Shown here in pieces: positions 1 through 8,093 of a DNA stretch of 64,000 nucleotides. The position numbers were made by a program, and so were the translations under genes. Positions within the stretch are counted from its first letter, which is position 1, and the number at the start of each line of letters is the position of its first letter. Source of the stretch: CBDCDJ01 sp965215355 (GTDB lineage: Bacteria > Deinococcota > Deinococci > Deinococcales > Trueperaceae); NCBI GenBank assembly GCA_965215355.1, contig CBDCDJ010000007.1, positions 3,720,001 through 3,784,000 of the forward strand, written 5' to 3'. The notes below the pieces were generated by a model. That model was given only the letters and a program-made list of their open reading frames with translations, was not told the DNA's origin and did not search any database.

Positions 1-251
1 TCCCCGGAAAGCTCGAGCCTGCGCGGCGTGTGGTCCAGGTCTCGGCGAGCGCGCTCGAAAACGGCGTCGGCTTGCGCGGTGCTGAGGACGCCCTCATGCT
101 CGAGCCGCGCCAAACCTGCACGCAGTTCGACGGTGGTGAGGACGGAGGTGACGAGTTGACCGCCGTCCTGCTCGAGCGCCCGCTGCGCAGCTTCAGAAGC
201 GGGCTCGTTTAGATAAAGCGGCAGAACGGCGCTCGTGTCGTAATACCTAAT
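1..251 (-). CDS. PIN-domain ribonuclease toxin (VapC-like), 3' end outside window
   Basis: The minus strand just after the Phd-type antitoxin reads IRYYDTSAVLPLYLNEP and continues in frame to the window edge (about 83 residues). The DTSA motif, the hydrophobic strand after it and a conserved acidic residue in TTVELRAG are typical of the N-terminal half of PIN toxins, which cleave RNA using acidic residues and magnesium. No ATG, GTG or TTG lies in this frame between the upstream in-frame TAG and the conserved DTSA. The only sensible start is ATT at 251-249, overlapping the antitoxin stop codon in the string ATTAG. Family assignment is firm; the start codon is inference. The C-terminal half, with the remaining catalytic acids, is off the edge. 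Confidence 0.75.
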   Translation of the reverse strand, partial: MRYYDTSAVLPLYLNEPASEAAQRALEQDGGQLVTSVLTTVELRAGLARLEHEGVLSTAQADAVFERARRDLDHTPRRLELSG

Positions 252-498
252 AGCGCTCGTCCCGCCGCAAGTCTACGATGACGCTGCTACCGGTTTCCAC
301 GTTCAAACTGTTCCTGAAGGTTCTCAGGGCCTCCGGGTCGATGGCTTCAACAGATTCCTCAGCGCGTATCAGGATGGCACTGGGTTTGCCTCGGCGGATG
401 ATTCTAACTGTCTTGCCCTTTTCCACAGCGTCGAGATAAGCGGACAGGTTGTCCCGAAACTCGCTCATGTTGACCTCGAGGGGAAGGGATTCTGCCAC
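247..498 (-). CDS. Phd/YefM-type antitoxin
   Basis: An 83-residue protein with the prevent-host-death signature: NMSEFRDNLSAYLDAVEKGK followed by IIRRGKPSAILI. Such antitoxins bind DNA with the N-terminal fold and neutralise a toxin with the C-terminal tail. The GTG at 498 is chosen as start because TACACT on the minus strand (505-510 on the plus strand) ends exactly six bases upstream, the local leaderless pattern. An upstream ATG at 516 lies inside a palindrome. It overlaps the downstream PIN toxin by five bases, so the two are translationally coupled. A perfect inverted repeat at 507-521 overlaps the -10 box and is the obvious autoregulatory operator. Confidence 0.82.
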   Translation of the reverse strand: MAESLPLEVNMSEFRDNLSAYLDAVEKGKTVRIIRRGKPSAILIRAEESVEAIDPEALRTFRNSLNVETGSSVIVDLRRDERY

Positions 499-504
499 AA
501 GACG

Positions 505-521
505 AGTGTACAACATGTACA
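505..521 (-). promoter_or_regulatory. Leaderless -10 box and palindromic operator of the Phd antitoxin
   Basis: The string TGTACAACATGTACA (507-521) is an inverted repeat with 5-bp arms. It overlaps the minus-strand -10 sequence TACACT (505-510), which stands six bases from the GTG start at 498. Antitoxins of this family normally repress their own promoter by binding such palindromes. The operator role is inferred. Confidence 0.6.
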
Positions 522-645
522 GTAACTGGACGATGAAATTTAAGCTCGAGCACTGCGTGACCATTACCGTGCAAGACGTGAACGGTGAATTGCCTGCTCG
601 AGAAGTCACCGATTTGATCAGCTTGTAACCTGGTATATGTCCACT

Positions 646-651
646 TATACT
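646..651 (+). promoter_or_regulatory. Leaderless -10 box of the RHH antitoxin
   Basis: TATACT ends seven bases before the ATG at 659, so the transcript would begin at or next to the start codon. GTATA (633-637) and TATAC (646-650) form a short inverted repeat that could bind the antitoxin. Inferred from spacing only. Confidence 0.5.
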
Positions 652-658
652 TACCGCT

Positions 659-889
659 ATGAGTCAAGTCACGATTTACTTGAAGCCGGAACTTGCTGAG
701 AAAGCGAAGACGGCAGCAGAGGGAGCAGGTTTATCTCAGAGTAAGTGGATAGCCCGGCTGATTGAGGAAAAGCTTGCTAACCAGTGGCCCGACAGCGTCA
801 AACAGCTTGCCGGAGCCTGGCCCGATTTTCCTGAGGCCGAGGCGTTGCGCGAGGGTCAGGGTGAAGACCTGCCCCGCGAGACCTTTTAG
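659..889 (+). CDS. Ribbon-helix-helix antitoxin (VapB/CopG type)
   Basis: A 76-residue protein starting MSQVTIYLKPELAEKAK, with one N-terminal beta strand (QVTIYL) and two helices ending near IARLIEEKL. This is the ribbon-helix-helix DNA-binding pattern. The acidic, tryptophan- and proline-containing tail (SVKQLAGAWPDFPEAEAL) resembles the toxin-binding tails of VapB proteins. Its TAG stop shares one base with the GTG start of the next gene (TAGTG), so it is coupled to the PIN toxin. The start is supported by a leaderless -10 box seven bases upstream. Expected role: neutralise the toxin and repress the pair. Confidence 0.85.
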   Translation: MSQVTIYLKPELAEKAKTAAEGAGLSQSKWIARLIEEKLANQWPDSVKQLAGAWPDFPEAEALREGQGEDLPRETF

Positions 890-1284
890 TGGTCGCTTTA
901 GACACCAACGCGGTGATTCACTACTTCAAGGGCTCGGGCAAAGTCGTTCAACGCTTACACGCCACGCCGCCCGCCGAGGTTGCCATACCCAGCGTGGTGG
1001 TTTATGAACTCGAGGTGGGCATCCTCAAGTCTGCCAACCCTGAAGCGCGCCGCGAGCAACTTTATACTCTGCTGGCCTTCGTCACCCTTTTGCCGCTCGG
1101 TGACGGCGAGGCCAGGACGGCCGCCAGGATAAGAGTTGACTTGGAGGCGAAGGGCTTCGGCATCGGCCCCTTGGATACCCTTATCGCCGGAATCGCGCTC
1201 CACCACGGCGCGACGCTGGTCACCCGCAACCTGCGCGAGTTTGAACGGGTCGAAGGTCTCAGGGTCGTGAACTGGTACCTCTGA
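889..1284 (+). CDS. vapC: PIN-domain ribonuclease toxin (VapC)
   Basis: A 131-residue complete PIN protein. The first catalytic aspartate lies in the N-terminal strand (VALDTNAVIHYFKG), a glutamate in VVVYELEVGI, and the later acids in GPLDTLIAGIALHHGATLVT and the conserved NLREFERVEGL C-terminal segment. Family members cleave tRNA or rRNA and arrest translation. The start is GTG at 889, overlapping the antitoxin stop by one base. The pair lies 115 bases upstream of the restriction-modification gene, so it may stabilise that locus; that link is inference. Length and motif order are normal for VapC. Confidence 0.9.
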   Translation: MVALDTNAVIHYFKGSGKVVQRLHATPPAEVAIPSVVVYELEVGILKSANPEARREQLYTLLAFVTLLPLGDGEARTAARIRVDLEAKGFGIGPLDTLIAGIALHHGATLVTRNLREFERVEGLRVVNWYL

Positions 1285-1289
1285 AGGTT

Positions 1290-1309
1290 TCACCGACTTC
1301 AGTCGGTGA
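1290..1309 (+). terminator. Perfect 9-bp stem-loop after the vapBC pair
   Basis: TCACCGACT-TC-AGTCGGTGA forms a perfect hairpin six bases after the toxin stop codon. It lacks a strong U run (CTTTAG follows), so it could be a weak terminator. Hairpins of the type ACCGACTT..AGTCGGT also occur at ends of IS200/IS605-type elements, but no transposase or TnpB gene is nearby. Confidence 0.45.
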
Positions 1310-1398
1310 CTTTAGCAATGCTTATGGGTACTAAAAGCTTAGGTACTATGTGACTGTTACCATGCAGGACGCAAGTATAGAGAGGAGATGTCAATTCT

Positions 1399-4300
1399 GT
1401 GGATTTCGATGAGTTTTTAACTAGATTCTTTGGTGAGATAGCAAAAGATTCTTTCTATCAGGGTAAGAGCTTAACGGACTATTTGAACCGACCGGCTGGT
1501 CAGCGCGGGGGCGACGAAGCCGACATTGTTGACGACAAAATCTCACGCGCGCTTATAGAAGCGCTGGGGTACGAAACGGGCGAGATCGAGTACAACCGTG
1601 CTGGCGACGGGGGTAAACGTCCGGATTTTAAAGTGGAAATTCAAAATTACCCGCGCCCCTGCTTCATAGTTGAGGATAAAAACACTACGACTGAAAAACT
1701 CGAGCCCAACCTAACGCAGCTAGAAGGCTACATGCGGTCTCGCGGTGCGCCGAGGGGCATTCTCACAGATGGAAAGCGCCTGCTAGCTTATGACTTGGCC
1801 GACCCTACACCTGTAACGACTTCTGACATATCCCTTTTCAACCTCGTCAAGGCGTGGCGCGGCGAAGGCATTTACGGGGGCGGCGACAAGGGTAAGGACA
1901 ATCTTCCCCAGGACGAGCTTCTCAAAATCCGAGCATTCTGGGCGCGCTTCAGTAAAGATGCCTATGTAGGGTCCGTCACGCTGGTCGAAGAACTCACCAA
2001 AACAACCGATGGCGATTGGCACGCGGTAGACGGTTCAACTTGGCCCGATAAGTCTTTGATACAGCCTTTTCGACAGGCAGGCGAAGACGGTTTTCTCGAC
2101 AGCCTCATCAAAGATACTCGAGCGCTCATCAAAGACATTCAGCTAGATGTAGAAGCCCAACTCACCTTGAGGCTCGAGGAGTTCGACACCTACCAGGCGG
2201 CGTTAGATCGTTTGCCGGACCGCGAAGGGGACGAGTCGGTCAAGGATTTATTCACGACCAACTTGAACAGCGTGTTGTCCGAATTGCGGAAAGTCGGCTT
2301 GCACAGCGAGACGGTAAGAAGCGTTCAATTCCACCTCGAGAGCCAGCTCGAGCGCTTTACCGAGCGTAACCTTGTGGCGGGCCTCGGCGGACGCATCAGA
2401 GACCAGATCAACACGCTCAGGCAGCAGCAGGCGCAGTCAGAAAAGGTCTATGATGACGGCAGTGAGGCGGTGCCCCTAGAGGGCTTTGAGGTTAAAGACC
2501 CCAACATACTTCTTGAAGCGCCGAAGGTAAAACCTAAGAAGTTTACGCCCATCAAAGAGCTACCTAGCGGCATCGAATCGTCGCTGAAGCGGCTACAAGA
2601 TTTGCTCACCAGCTACCACGAACACCGCGAAGACCTGCTGACCCGATACAAACCCGCGCTAGAGGTGCAGCGCGCTTTCGAGACCTGGCGCGAGAAGGTC
2701 GCCACGCTCCTCATCCGCACGGACGATTTAGGGCGCTTGCGCAAAGAGTTTGCCGCTCAAACCTCTTACGTACTCATCGTCCGGCTGCTCCTCATCCGCA
2801 TCGCCGAGGACAAGGGGCTGCTCGAGCGCGTCTTCACCAACGGCGGTCTGTCCCTCTGGTTCAGGCATGTCGAACCCCGCTACCTGAAGTACGCCCAGGG
2901 GCGCGGCACCGACTACCTGCTCGAGATGGCCTACGCCAGCGCCCAGCACATCTACGCGCACTTTTACGACGAGCGGTTGCTCTATGACTGGTACAAACCG
3001 GACCGCAACCTCGTGATTCGGGTGCTGCACCGTCTGGCAGGCTATGACCTCTCCCAAATAGACCATGACGTGATCGGCCACGTTTACAGCGGCTATGTTC
3101 AGGACGAGCACAAGCACGAGAGCGGCATGTACTACACGCCGCCCGAGGTCGTGGACTATATCCTCGACAGGCTGGGTTACGCAGGGCCTGAGATTATTGG
3201 CAAAAAAATACTAGACCCCGCCAGCGGCTCGGGCACTTTTCTCGTGTCAGCCGCCCGCCGCCTCGTCCAAGCGTTCCGCGATTACTACAAAAGCCAGGGA
3301 CACAGCGACGTACCTGTTGATGAAATTCAAACTGTCATCAATGAGGTTAAAAAGTCCATTTACGGCCTCGACCTGAACCCTTTCGCCTGCTACTTGGCCG
3401 AGACCAACCTGCTCATACAGGTGCTCGACCTTATCAAGCGCGCTCTGGACGCGGGCGTGGCGGTAAACGTAGACCGCTTCAACATTCACAACACCGACAC
3501 GCTCCGCTACGGACCCAAGACGATTGGCGTGACCAAGGGGACGCTTCAGTTCCCCGCCGACGAGCTGCCCGTGCCCGAGCAGATCAAGGCGAAGGTCGGC
3601 GAGTTTGCCGAGGGCTTTGATTTCGTGGTGGCGAATCCGCCTTATGTGAGGGCTGATGAGGGTGGTGAGGGGCTGCTGCGGTATAGAGCAGACGTAAAAG
3701 CTGAACATCCCATTGCTGAGGTTGCAAATGTCCTCAAACTGAAATGGGATCTTTTTGTCCCCTTCGTTGCATTAGGTTGGTATCTGCTGAAAGATGGTGG
3801 CAAAGTTGGAATGATAACCAGTGACGCGATTGAGGCTGTTCCTTACACAGAAGCACTTCGGGGATTTTTAGTAGAGAACGCCATTATTGACGAGTTGAGC
3901 TTTTTCCCAAACGTAAAGCTCTTTGAAGATGCCGTGGTAGAAAACACTGTGTTTTTCATGACTCACTCAGCGCCTGATGCAAACCATGAGACGTTACAGC
4001 GGTGGCATGATGGTTTACCCCCGCGCGTTGCAAAAGAGGAGAAGCTAAAGCAGCTCGAGCAGGGCGTCAACGTCTTTCGGCAAACCGTCTCAAAGCTGAG
4101 CACAGAAGATACCGTAAAACTAAACGATGTCTGTTATGTGAGCGTCGGTATGGTTTTGAATGCTGACGAAAAACGTTACCCAAGTGCATTCAAGAAAGAC
4201 GAATTACTGTCACCCGTAAAGACTGCCACCAATGTTGCTGCGTATGTCGAGGGGAAAGACATTGAGTGCTACGAGGTTACCTCTATCTCATACCTTGAGT

Positions 4301-5223
4301 ACGGCGAGGGGTTGCGAGCGCCTGAGATGATACGACGCCAAACATTTCCAGAACTTTATGACCGTCCAAAGCTGATTGCGCAACGGAGCGTATCGAGTGG
4401 AAACAATGATGTTTCCCAAGTCGTTATGGATTTGGGTGATTGGGACGGTTACTTGCGGACGAACGAAAGCGGCGTTGTTGTCATGCCTTGGCACAGCTTG
4501 AAAGGAGTTGGCAACCGCAGTATTGGCGGCGCAGACGAGCCAAACCGTAAAAAAGGTGAGCGACTTTCCGAAGGGTTTGCCCTTTCTTATCTGGTTGGCG
4601 TCTTGAACTCAAAAACAGTCAGTGACTACTTGCGGGCGACGCGAAGGCACAAAATACACATCTTCCCCGATGATTTCAAAGCGATTCCGATACCAGTAGC
4701 CGACACTTCGACGCAGCAACCTATCGCCGACAAAGCTAAGGAATTGCATGAGTTGGGAAAGTCGTTCAGTTCGTTGCGCAAATCTGGTTGGCAGTTGAAT
4801 ACTGAAAAGAAAGAGGTTAAGGCAGTTGGAAAGCTCCCCAACGGTATTTCGAAACTGGCTCTTTCGAGTGCCAAAGTCCGCTGGTCTCTCAACGTCCTCG
4901 ACGCAGATGCGGACGTAACCGAACTGAACGCCAGGGGAACCTCACTTTATAGAGGCAGAGCAGAGGTGCTGAGGCTTCCGTCCGGCACGTCCGAGCGCGC
5001 TACCGAGTGGCTGAAGCGGCAATTGGCGACGCTCGAGCCCGGTACGACCTTCAGAATTGCAGAAGCGAGAGGTATGGAGATTCCCGCGTCACCTGCCGAC
5101 GCTGAAAAGGCGCTCGCCGAGCTTGAGAAGCAAGAGGCCGAGGTCAAGGAGAAAATCGAGGACTTCCACAAACTCCGCGCCGAGGTTGACGAGCTTGTAG
5201 CGGAGCTTTATGAACCGAAGTAG
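1399..5223 (+). CDS. Single-chain type IIG restriction-modification enzyme
   Basis: A 1274-residue fusion of nuclease, methyltransferase and specificity regions. Near the N terminus, RPDF (Asp76) followed by FIVEDKN (Glu92-x-Lys94) fits a PD-(D/E)xK nuclease site. A long helical linker leads to the adenine-N6 methyltransferase with motif I LDPASGSGTF (residues about 605-614) and motif IV VANPPYV (Asn746). Roughly residues 880-1180 should be the target recognition domain, and the end is coiled-coil rich (AELEKQEAEVKEKIEDF). Family members methylate adenine in an asymmetric site and cut at a distance. The start is GTG at 1399 with AGGAG upstream. Sampled 60-base blocks are 67% GC in the linker (2821-2880) but 43% in the recognition region (4141-4200). 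The recognised site cannot be read from sequence. Confidence 0.88.
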   Translation: MDFDEFLTRFFGEIAKDSFYQGKSLTDYLNRPAGQRGGDEADIVDDKISRALIEALGYETGEIEYNRAGDGGKRPDFKVEIQNYPRPCFIVEDKNTTTEKLEPNLTQLEGYMRSRGAPRGILTDGKRLLAYDLADPTPVTTSDISLFNLVKAWRGEGIYGGGDKGKDNLPQDELLKIRAFWARFSKDAYVGSVTLVEELTKTTDGDWHAVDGSTWPDKSLIQPFRQAGEDGFLDSLIKDTRALIKDIQLDVEAQLTLRLEEFDTYQAALDRLPDREGDESVKDLFTTNLNSVLSELRKVGLHSETVRSVQFHLESQLERFTERNLVAGLGGRIRDQINTLRQQQAQSEKVYDDGSEAVPLEGFEVKDPNILLEAPKVKPKKFTPIKELPSGIESSLKRLQDLLTSYHEHREDLLTRYKPALEVQRAFETWREKVATLLIRTDDLGRLRKEFAAQTSYVLIVRLLLIRIAEDKGLLERVFTNGGLSLWFRHVEPRYLKYAQGRGTDYLLEMAYASAQHIYAHFYDERLLYDWYKPDRNLVIRVLHRLAGYDLSQIDHDVIGHVYSGYVQDEHKHESGMYYTPPEVVDYILDRLGYAGPEIIGKKILDPASGSGTFLVSAARRLVQAFRDYYKSQGHSDVPVDEIQTVINEVKKSIYGLDLNPFACYLAETNLLIQVLDLIKRALDAGVAVNVDRFNIHNTDTLRYGPKTIGVTKGTLQFPADELPVPEQIKAKVGEFAEGFDFVVANPPYVRADEGGEGLLRYRADVKAEHPIAEVANVLKLKWDLFVPFVALGWYLLKDGGKVGMITSDAIEAVPYTEALRGFLVENAIIDELSFFPNVKLFEDAVVENTVFFMTHSAPDANHETLQRWHDGLPPRVAKEEKLKQLEQGVNVFRQTVSKLSTEDTVKLNDVCYVSVGMVLNADEKRYPSAFKKDELLSPVKTATNVAAYVEGKDIECYEVTSISYLEYGEGLRAPEMIRRQTFPELYDRPKLIAQRSVSSGNNDVSQVVMDLGDWDGYLRTNESGVVVMPWHSLKGVGNRSIGGADEPNRKKGERLSEGFALSYLVGVLNSKTVSDYLRATRRHKIHIFPDDFKAIPIPVADTSTQQPIADKAKELHELGKSFSSLRKSGWQLNTEKKEVKAVGKLPNGISKLALSSAKVRWSLNVLDADADVTELNARGTSLYRGRAEVLRLPSGTSERATEWLKRQLATLEPGTTFRIAEARGMEIPASPADAEKALAELEKQEAEVKEKIEDFHKLRAEVDELVAELYEPK

Positions 5224-5238
5224 CTTGGCACAGCAGAG

Positions 5239-5451
5239 TCAACCCAACTTTTCAGACGGATAGACCCCTCTGATTTTAGAGTGATAGTAGCTGCCCTTCG
5301 AATCAGCCTCGAGCAACTCCTCGAAAATCTGCTGGGGTACGTTTGAATATTGGTAGATCGTGCCACCGCTAAAGGTCAGCTCGAGCGTATTATTGGTTTC
5401 GTCGTAGCCTGCGCTCAGGATGAGACTCGAGTTAATTGCCGAGTGTTTCAA
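5239..5451 (-). CDS. KTSC-domain protein
   Basis: A 70-residue single-domain protein with the KTSC pattern: SSLILSAGYDETNNTLEL near the start, then FSGGTIYQYSNVPQQIFEEL, and the closing ADSKGSYYHSKIRGVYP. KTSC domains are small folds often found near nucleic-acid or defence genes; their biochemical role is not established. It converges on the restriction-modification gene with 15 bases between stops, and may belong to the same acquired block. No function beyond the domain name can be supported. Confidence 0.75.
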   Translation of the reverse strand: MKHSAINSSLILSAGYDETNNTLELTFSGGTIYQYSNVPQQIFEELLEADSKGSYYHSKIRGVYPSEKLG

Positions 5452-5487
5452 GCGTCTACCTCCGTTCGCATTTTATGACTTTACACA

Positions 5488-5517
5488 TAAAAACAGCGCC
5501 CCCTGGTCTGGGAGCGC
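5488..5517 (-). terminator. Rho-independent terminator of the sdh operon
   Basis: On the minus strand GCGCTCCC and GGGGGCGC pair around a six-base loop and are followed by TGTTTTTATG. The stem lies 25 bases after the sdhB stop codon, where a terminator of the operon is expected. Confidence 0.75.
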
Positions 5518-5541
5518 ATAGTCCTACTTGTCTGAGTGAAA

Positions 5542-6240
5542 TTAAGCCCTACGCCACAACAACTCCCGCTTCACCTCTTCAATCGCTTTGGTAATCGGGA
5601 TGTCGCGCGGGCAAGCCTCGGTGCAGTTGTAGGCGGTGCGGCAGCGCCACAGGCCGTTCGCCTGGTTCAACACCTGCATCCGCTCGTCGGTGCCCTGGTC
5701 ACGGCTGTCGAAGATGAAGCGGTGAGCGTTCACGATCGCCGCCGGGCCTAAATAGCGCCCGTTCGTCCAGAAGACGGGACAGCTCGAGGTGCAGGACGCG
5801 CACAGGATGCACTTCGTGCTGGCGTCGAAGATGGCGCGGTCTTCCTGGCTTTGGTAGCGCTCGCCGGGCGGGGGCGGGTCGTCGTTGACGAAGAAGGGCA
5901 GTACCGCTTTGTAGGCGTCGAAAAACGGCTCCATGTCGACGATTAAGTCTTTCAGCACCGGCATCCCGCGCAGCGGTTCGATGTTGATGGTTTGACCCAG
6001 GTCGCGCACCAGCACCTTGCAGGCGAGTCGGTTGACGCCGTTGATCATCATCGCGTCCGAGCCGCAGACGCCGTGGGCGCAACTGCGGCGGTAGCTTAAA
6101 GACCCGTCGGTTTCCCACTTGATTTGGTTCATCACGTCGAGCACGCGGTCGGTCGGCTCGGCTTCCATCTTGTACTCCGCCCAGTAGGGCCGCTTGTCGG
6201 CCTCGGGGTTGAAGCGTTTGATTTTGACGTTGATGTTCAT
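5542..6240 (-). CDS. sdhB: Succinate dehydrogenase iron-sulfur subunit
   Basis: The 232-residue protein carries the three clusters that pass electrons from FAD to quinone in complex II. The N-terminal [2Fe-2S] ligands are Cys54, Cys59, Asp62 and Cys74 (SCAHGVCGSDAM; an Asp at the third position is also normal in E. coli SdhB). The C-terminal clusters use CILCASCTSSCP (Cys144, 147, 150, 154) and Cys200, 206 and 210. It is the last gene of the minus-strand sdhC-D-A-B operon and is peripheral on the cytoplasmic face. A strong inverted repeat separates it from sdhA, and a terminator follows. Length is normal. Confidence 0.97.
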   Translation of the reverse strand: MNINVKIKRFNPEADKRPYWAEYKMEAEPTDRVLDVMNQIKWETDGSLSYRRSCAHGVCGSDAMMINGVNRLACKVLVRDLGQTINIEPLRGMPVLKDLIVDMEPFFDAYKAVLPFFVNDDPPPPGERYQSQEDRAIFDASTKCILCASCTSSCPVFWTNGRYLGPAAIVNAHRFIFDSRDQGTDERMQVLNQANGLWRCRTAYNCTEACPRDIPITKAIEEVKRELLWRRA

Positions 6241-6258
6241 GGTTAAACGGCTTGTGGC

Positions 6259-6299
6259 AAGTAGCTTGTAGCTCGTAGGTTTTCAACTACAAGCTACTT
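6259..6299. repeat. Perfect 13-bp inverted repeat between sdhA and sdhB
   Basis: AAGTAGCTTGTAG (6259-6271) and its exact complement CTACAAGCTACTT (6287-6299) flank a 15-base loop. Outer CGGCTTGT and ACAAGCC copies extend the pairing imperfectly. It fills most of the 86-bp gap within the operon. It could be a transcript-stabilising stem or a dispersed repeat of GTAGCTTGTAG words; neither is proved here. Confidence 0.7.
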
Positions 6300-6326
6300 A
6301 CCACTGACTACAAGCCTCGTCCTCCT

Positions 6327-8066
6327 TTAGTAAACCCTCGGCTTGGGCTCGTACTTGCCGAGCGTGACTTCTTTGTACTCGATGCGGGTTCCTTCGCCGT
6401 CCTTGTAGATGAGGGTGTGCTTGAGCCAGTTGTCGTCGTCGCGCTCTCTGTAGTCTTCGCGGGAGTGCGCGCCGCGCGACTCTTTGCGGTTGTGCGCGGC
6501 GTGGACGAGCTGTTCGGCGTTGTCGAGCAGAAAGCCGAGTTCCAGCGCCTCCATCAGTTCGGTGTTGTACTGCTTGCCCTGGTCGTCGACGCCGATAAGC
6601 TTGGCGCGTTCTTTGAGGTCCTTGAGAATCTCTTTTTGGTTGCAGAGCGTCTCGTCGGTGCGGAACACGGAGGCGTTGTCCATCATCGTTTTCGCCATCT
6701 CTTTGCGGATGTGCGAGACGCGCTCCTTGCCGGGGCCGTTCAAGGCCTTGTCGAGGAGTTCGCGCGAGAAGTCCTGCGCGTCGGCGGGCAGGTCGCGGTA
6801 GTCTTCTCCGGCGGCGTACTTGGCGGCGAAGCGTCCGGCGCGGCGGCCGAAGACGATCAAGTCGCCCAGGCTGTTGGTGCCGAGGCGGTTCGCGCCGTGG
6901 AGCGAGGCGCAGGAGCACTCGCCCGCCGCGTACAGGCCCGGCACGACCGTGTTGTCGCCGTCGATGATGACCTCGGTGTCGATGGTCGTGGGGATGCCGC
7001 CCATCGCGTAGTGCGCGGTCGGCTGGACCGGCACGGGCTCTTTGATGGGGTCGACGCCTAAGTAAATTCGGGAGAACTCGGTGATGTCGGGCAAACGCTT
7101 TTCGATAATTTCGGCGTCGATGTGGGTCAGGTCTAAAAGGATGTAGTCGTTCTCCGGCCCGACGCCGCGGCCCTCACGGACTTCTAAGTACATCGAGCGC
7201 GAGACCATGTCGCGCGGGGCCAGGTCTTTGATGCTCGGCGCGTAGCGCTCCATAAAGCGCTCGCCCTCGCTGTTGCGTAAAATCCCGCCCTCGCCCCGCG
7301 CGCCCTCGGTGAGGAGCACGCCGATTTTGTACAGGCCCGTCGGGTGAAACTGGAAAAACTCGGGGTCTTCGATGGGGATGCCGCGCCGGTAGGCGATGCT
7401 GGTCAAGTCCCCGGTGAGCGCGTGCGCGTTCGAGGTGACTTTGAACATCCGCCCGAAGCCGCCCGTGGCGATGACGGTCGCCTTGGCGTGAAAGGTGTGC
7501 AGTTCGCCGGTCGCGAGGTCGTAAGCGACCACGCCGCGGCACTCGCCGTCGACCATGACGAGGTCGAGAACGTGAAACTCGTTGAAAAAGGTCACGTTGT
7601 TTTTGATGGACTGCTGGTACAGGGTTTGCAAAATCATGTGGCCGGTGCGGTCAGCGGCGTAGCAGGCTCGCTCGACCGCCGACTTGCCGAACTCACGCGT
7701 GTGCCCGCCGAACTTGCGCTGGGCGATTTTGCCTTCGGGGGTTCTCGAGAACGGCAGACCCATGTGCTCCAACTCGTACACCGACTCGATAACGTCGTAG
7801 GCGAACATCTCGGCCACGTCCTGGTCGGTGAGATAGTCGCCGCCCTTGATGGTGTCGAAGGCGTGCCATTCGGCATGGTCCTCGGACACGTTGCCGAGCG
7901 CCGCGCCGACGCCGCCCTGCGCCGCGCCCGTGTGCGATCTAGTCGGGTAGAGTTTGGACACGACCGCCACGGAGACGTTCGGGTTTTGCGCCGCGTAGCG
8001 CGCCGCCATCAGTCCCGAGCCGCCCGCTCCCACGATAATCACGTCGTATTTATGGGCTCTGTTCAC
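6327..8066 (-). CDS. sdhA: Succinate dehydrogenase flavoprotein subunit
   Basis: The 579-residue catalytic subunit oxidises succinate to fumarate using covalently bound FAD. The N-terminal dinucleotide fold (IIVGAGGSGLMAARYAAQ) is followed by SHTGAAQGGVGAAL, where the histidine normally carries the flavin. FHPTGLYKIGVL and the C-terminal AAGECSCASLHGANRLGTNS segment are conserved active-site and FAD-binding blocks. The start is preceded by AAGGAAGG at good spacing. It lies 27 bases after sdhD in the Thermus-like order sdhC-D-A-B. Length and motifs are normal. It works in the TCA cycle and feeds electrons to SdhB at the membrane. Confidence 0.98.
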   Translation of the reverse strand: MNRAHKYDVIIVGAGGSGLMAARYAAQNPNVSVAVVSKLYPTRSHTGAAQGGVGAALGNVSEDHAEWHAFDTIKGGDYLTDQDVAEMFAYDVIESVYELEHMGLPFSRTPEGKIAQRKFGGHTREFGKSAVERACYAADRTGHMILQTLYQQSIKNNVTFFNEFHVLDLVMVDGECRGVVAYDLATGELHTFHAKATVIATGGFGRMFKVTSNAHALTGDLTSIAYRRGIPIEDPEFFQFHPTGLYKIGVLLTEGARGEGGILRNSEGERFMERYAPSIKDLAPRDMVSRSMYLEVREGRGVGPENDYILLDLTHIDAEIIEKRLPDITEFSRIYLGVDPIKEPVPVQPTAHYAMGGIPTTIDTEVIIDGDNTVVPGLYAAGECSCASLHGANRLGTNSLGDLIVFGRRAGRFAAKYAAGEDYRDLPADAQDFSRELLDKALNGPGKERVSHIRKEMAKTMMDNASVFRTDETLCNQKEILKDLKERAKLIGVDDQGKQYNTELMEALELGFLLDNAEQLVHAAHNRKESRGAHSREDYRERDDDNWLKHTLIYKDGEGTRIEYKEVTLGKYEPKPRVY

Positions 8067-8093
8067 GCTTCAGCCTTCCTTAGGTGTGAGGCT

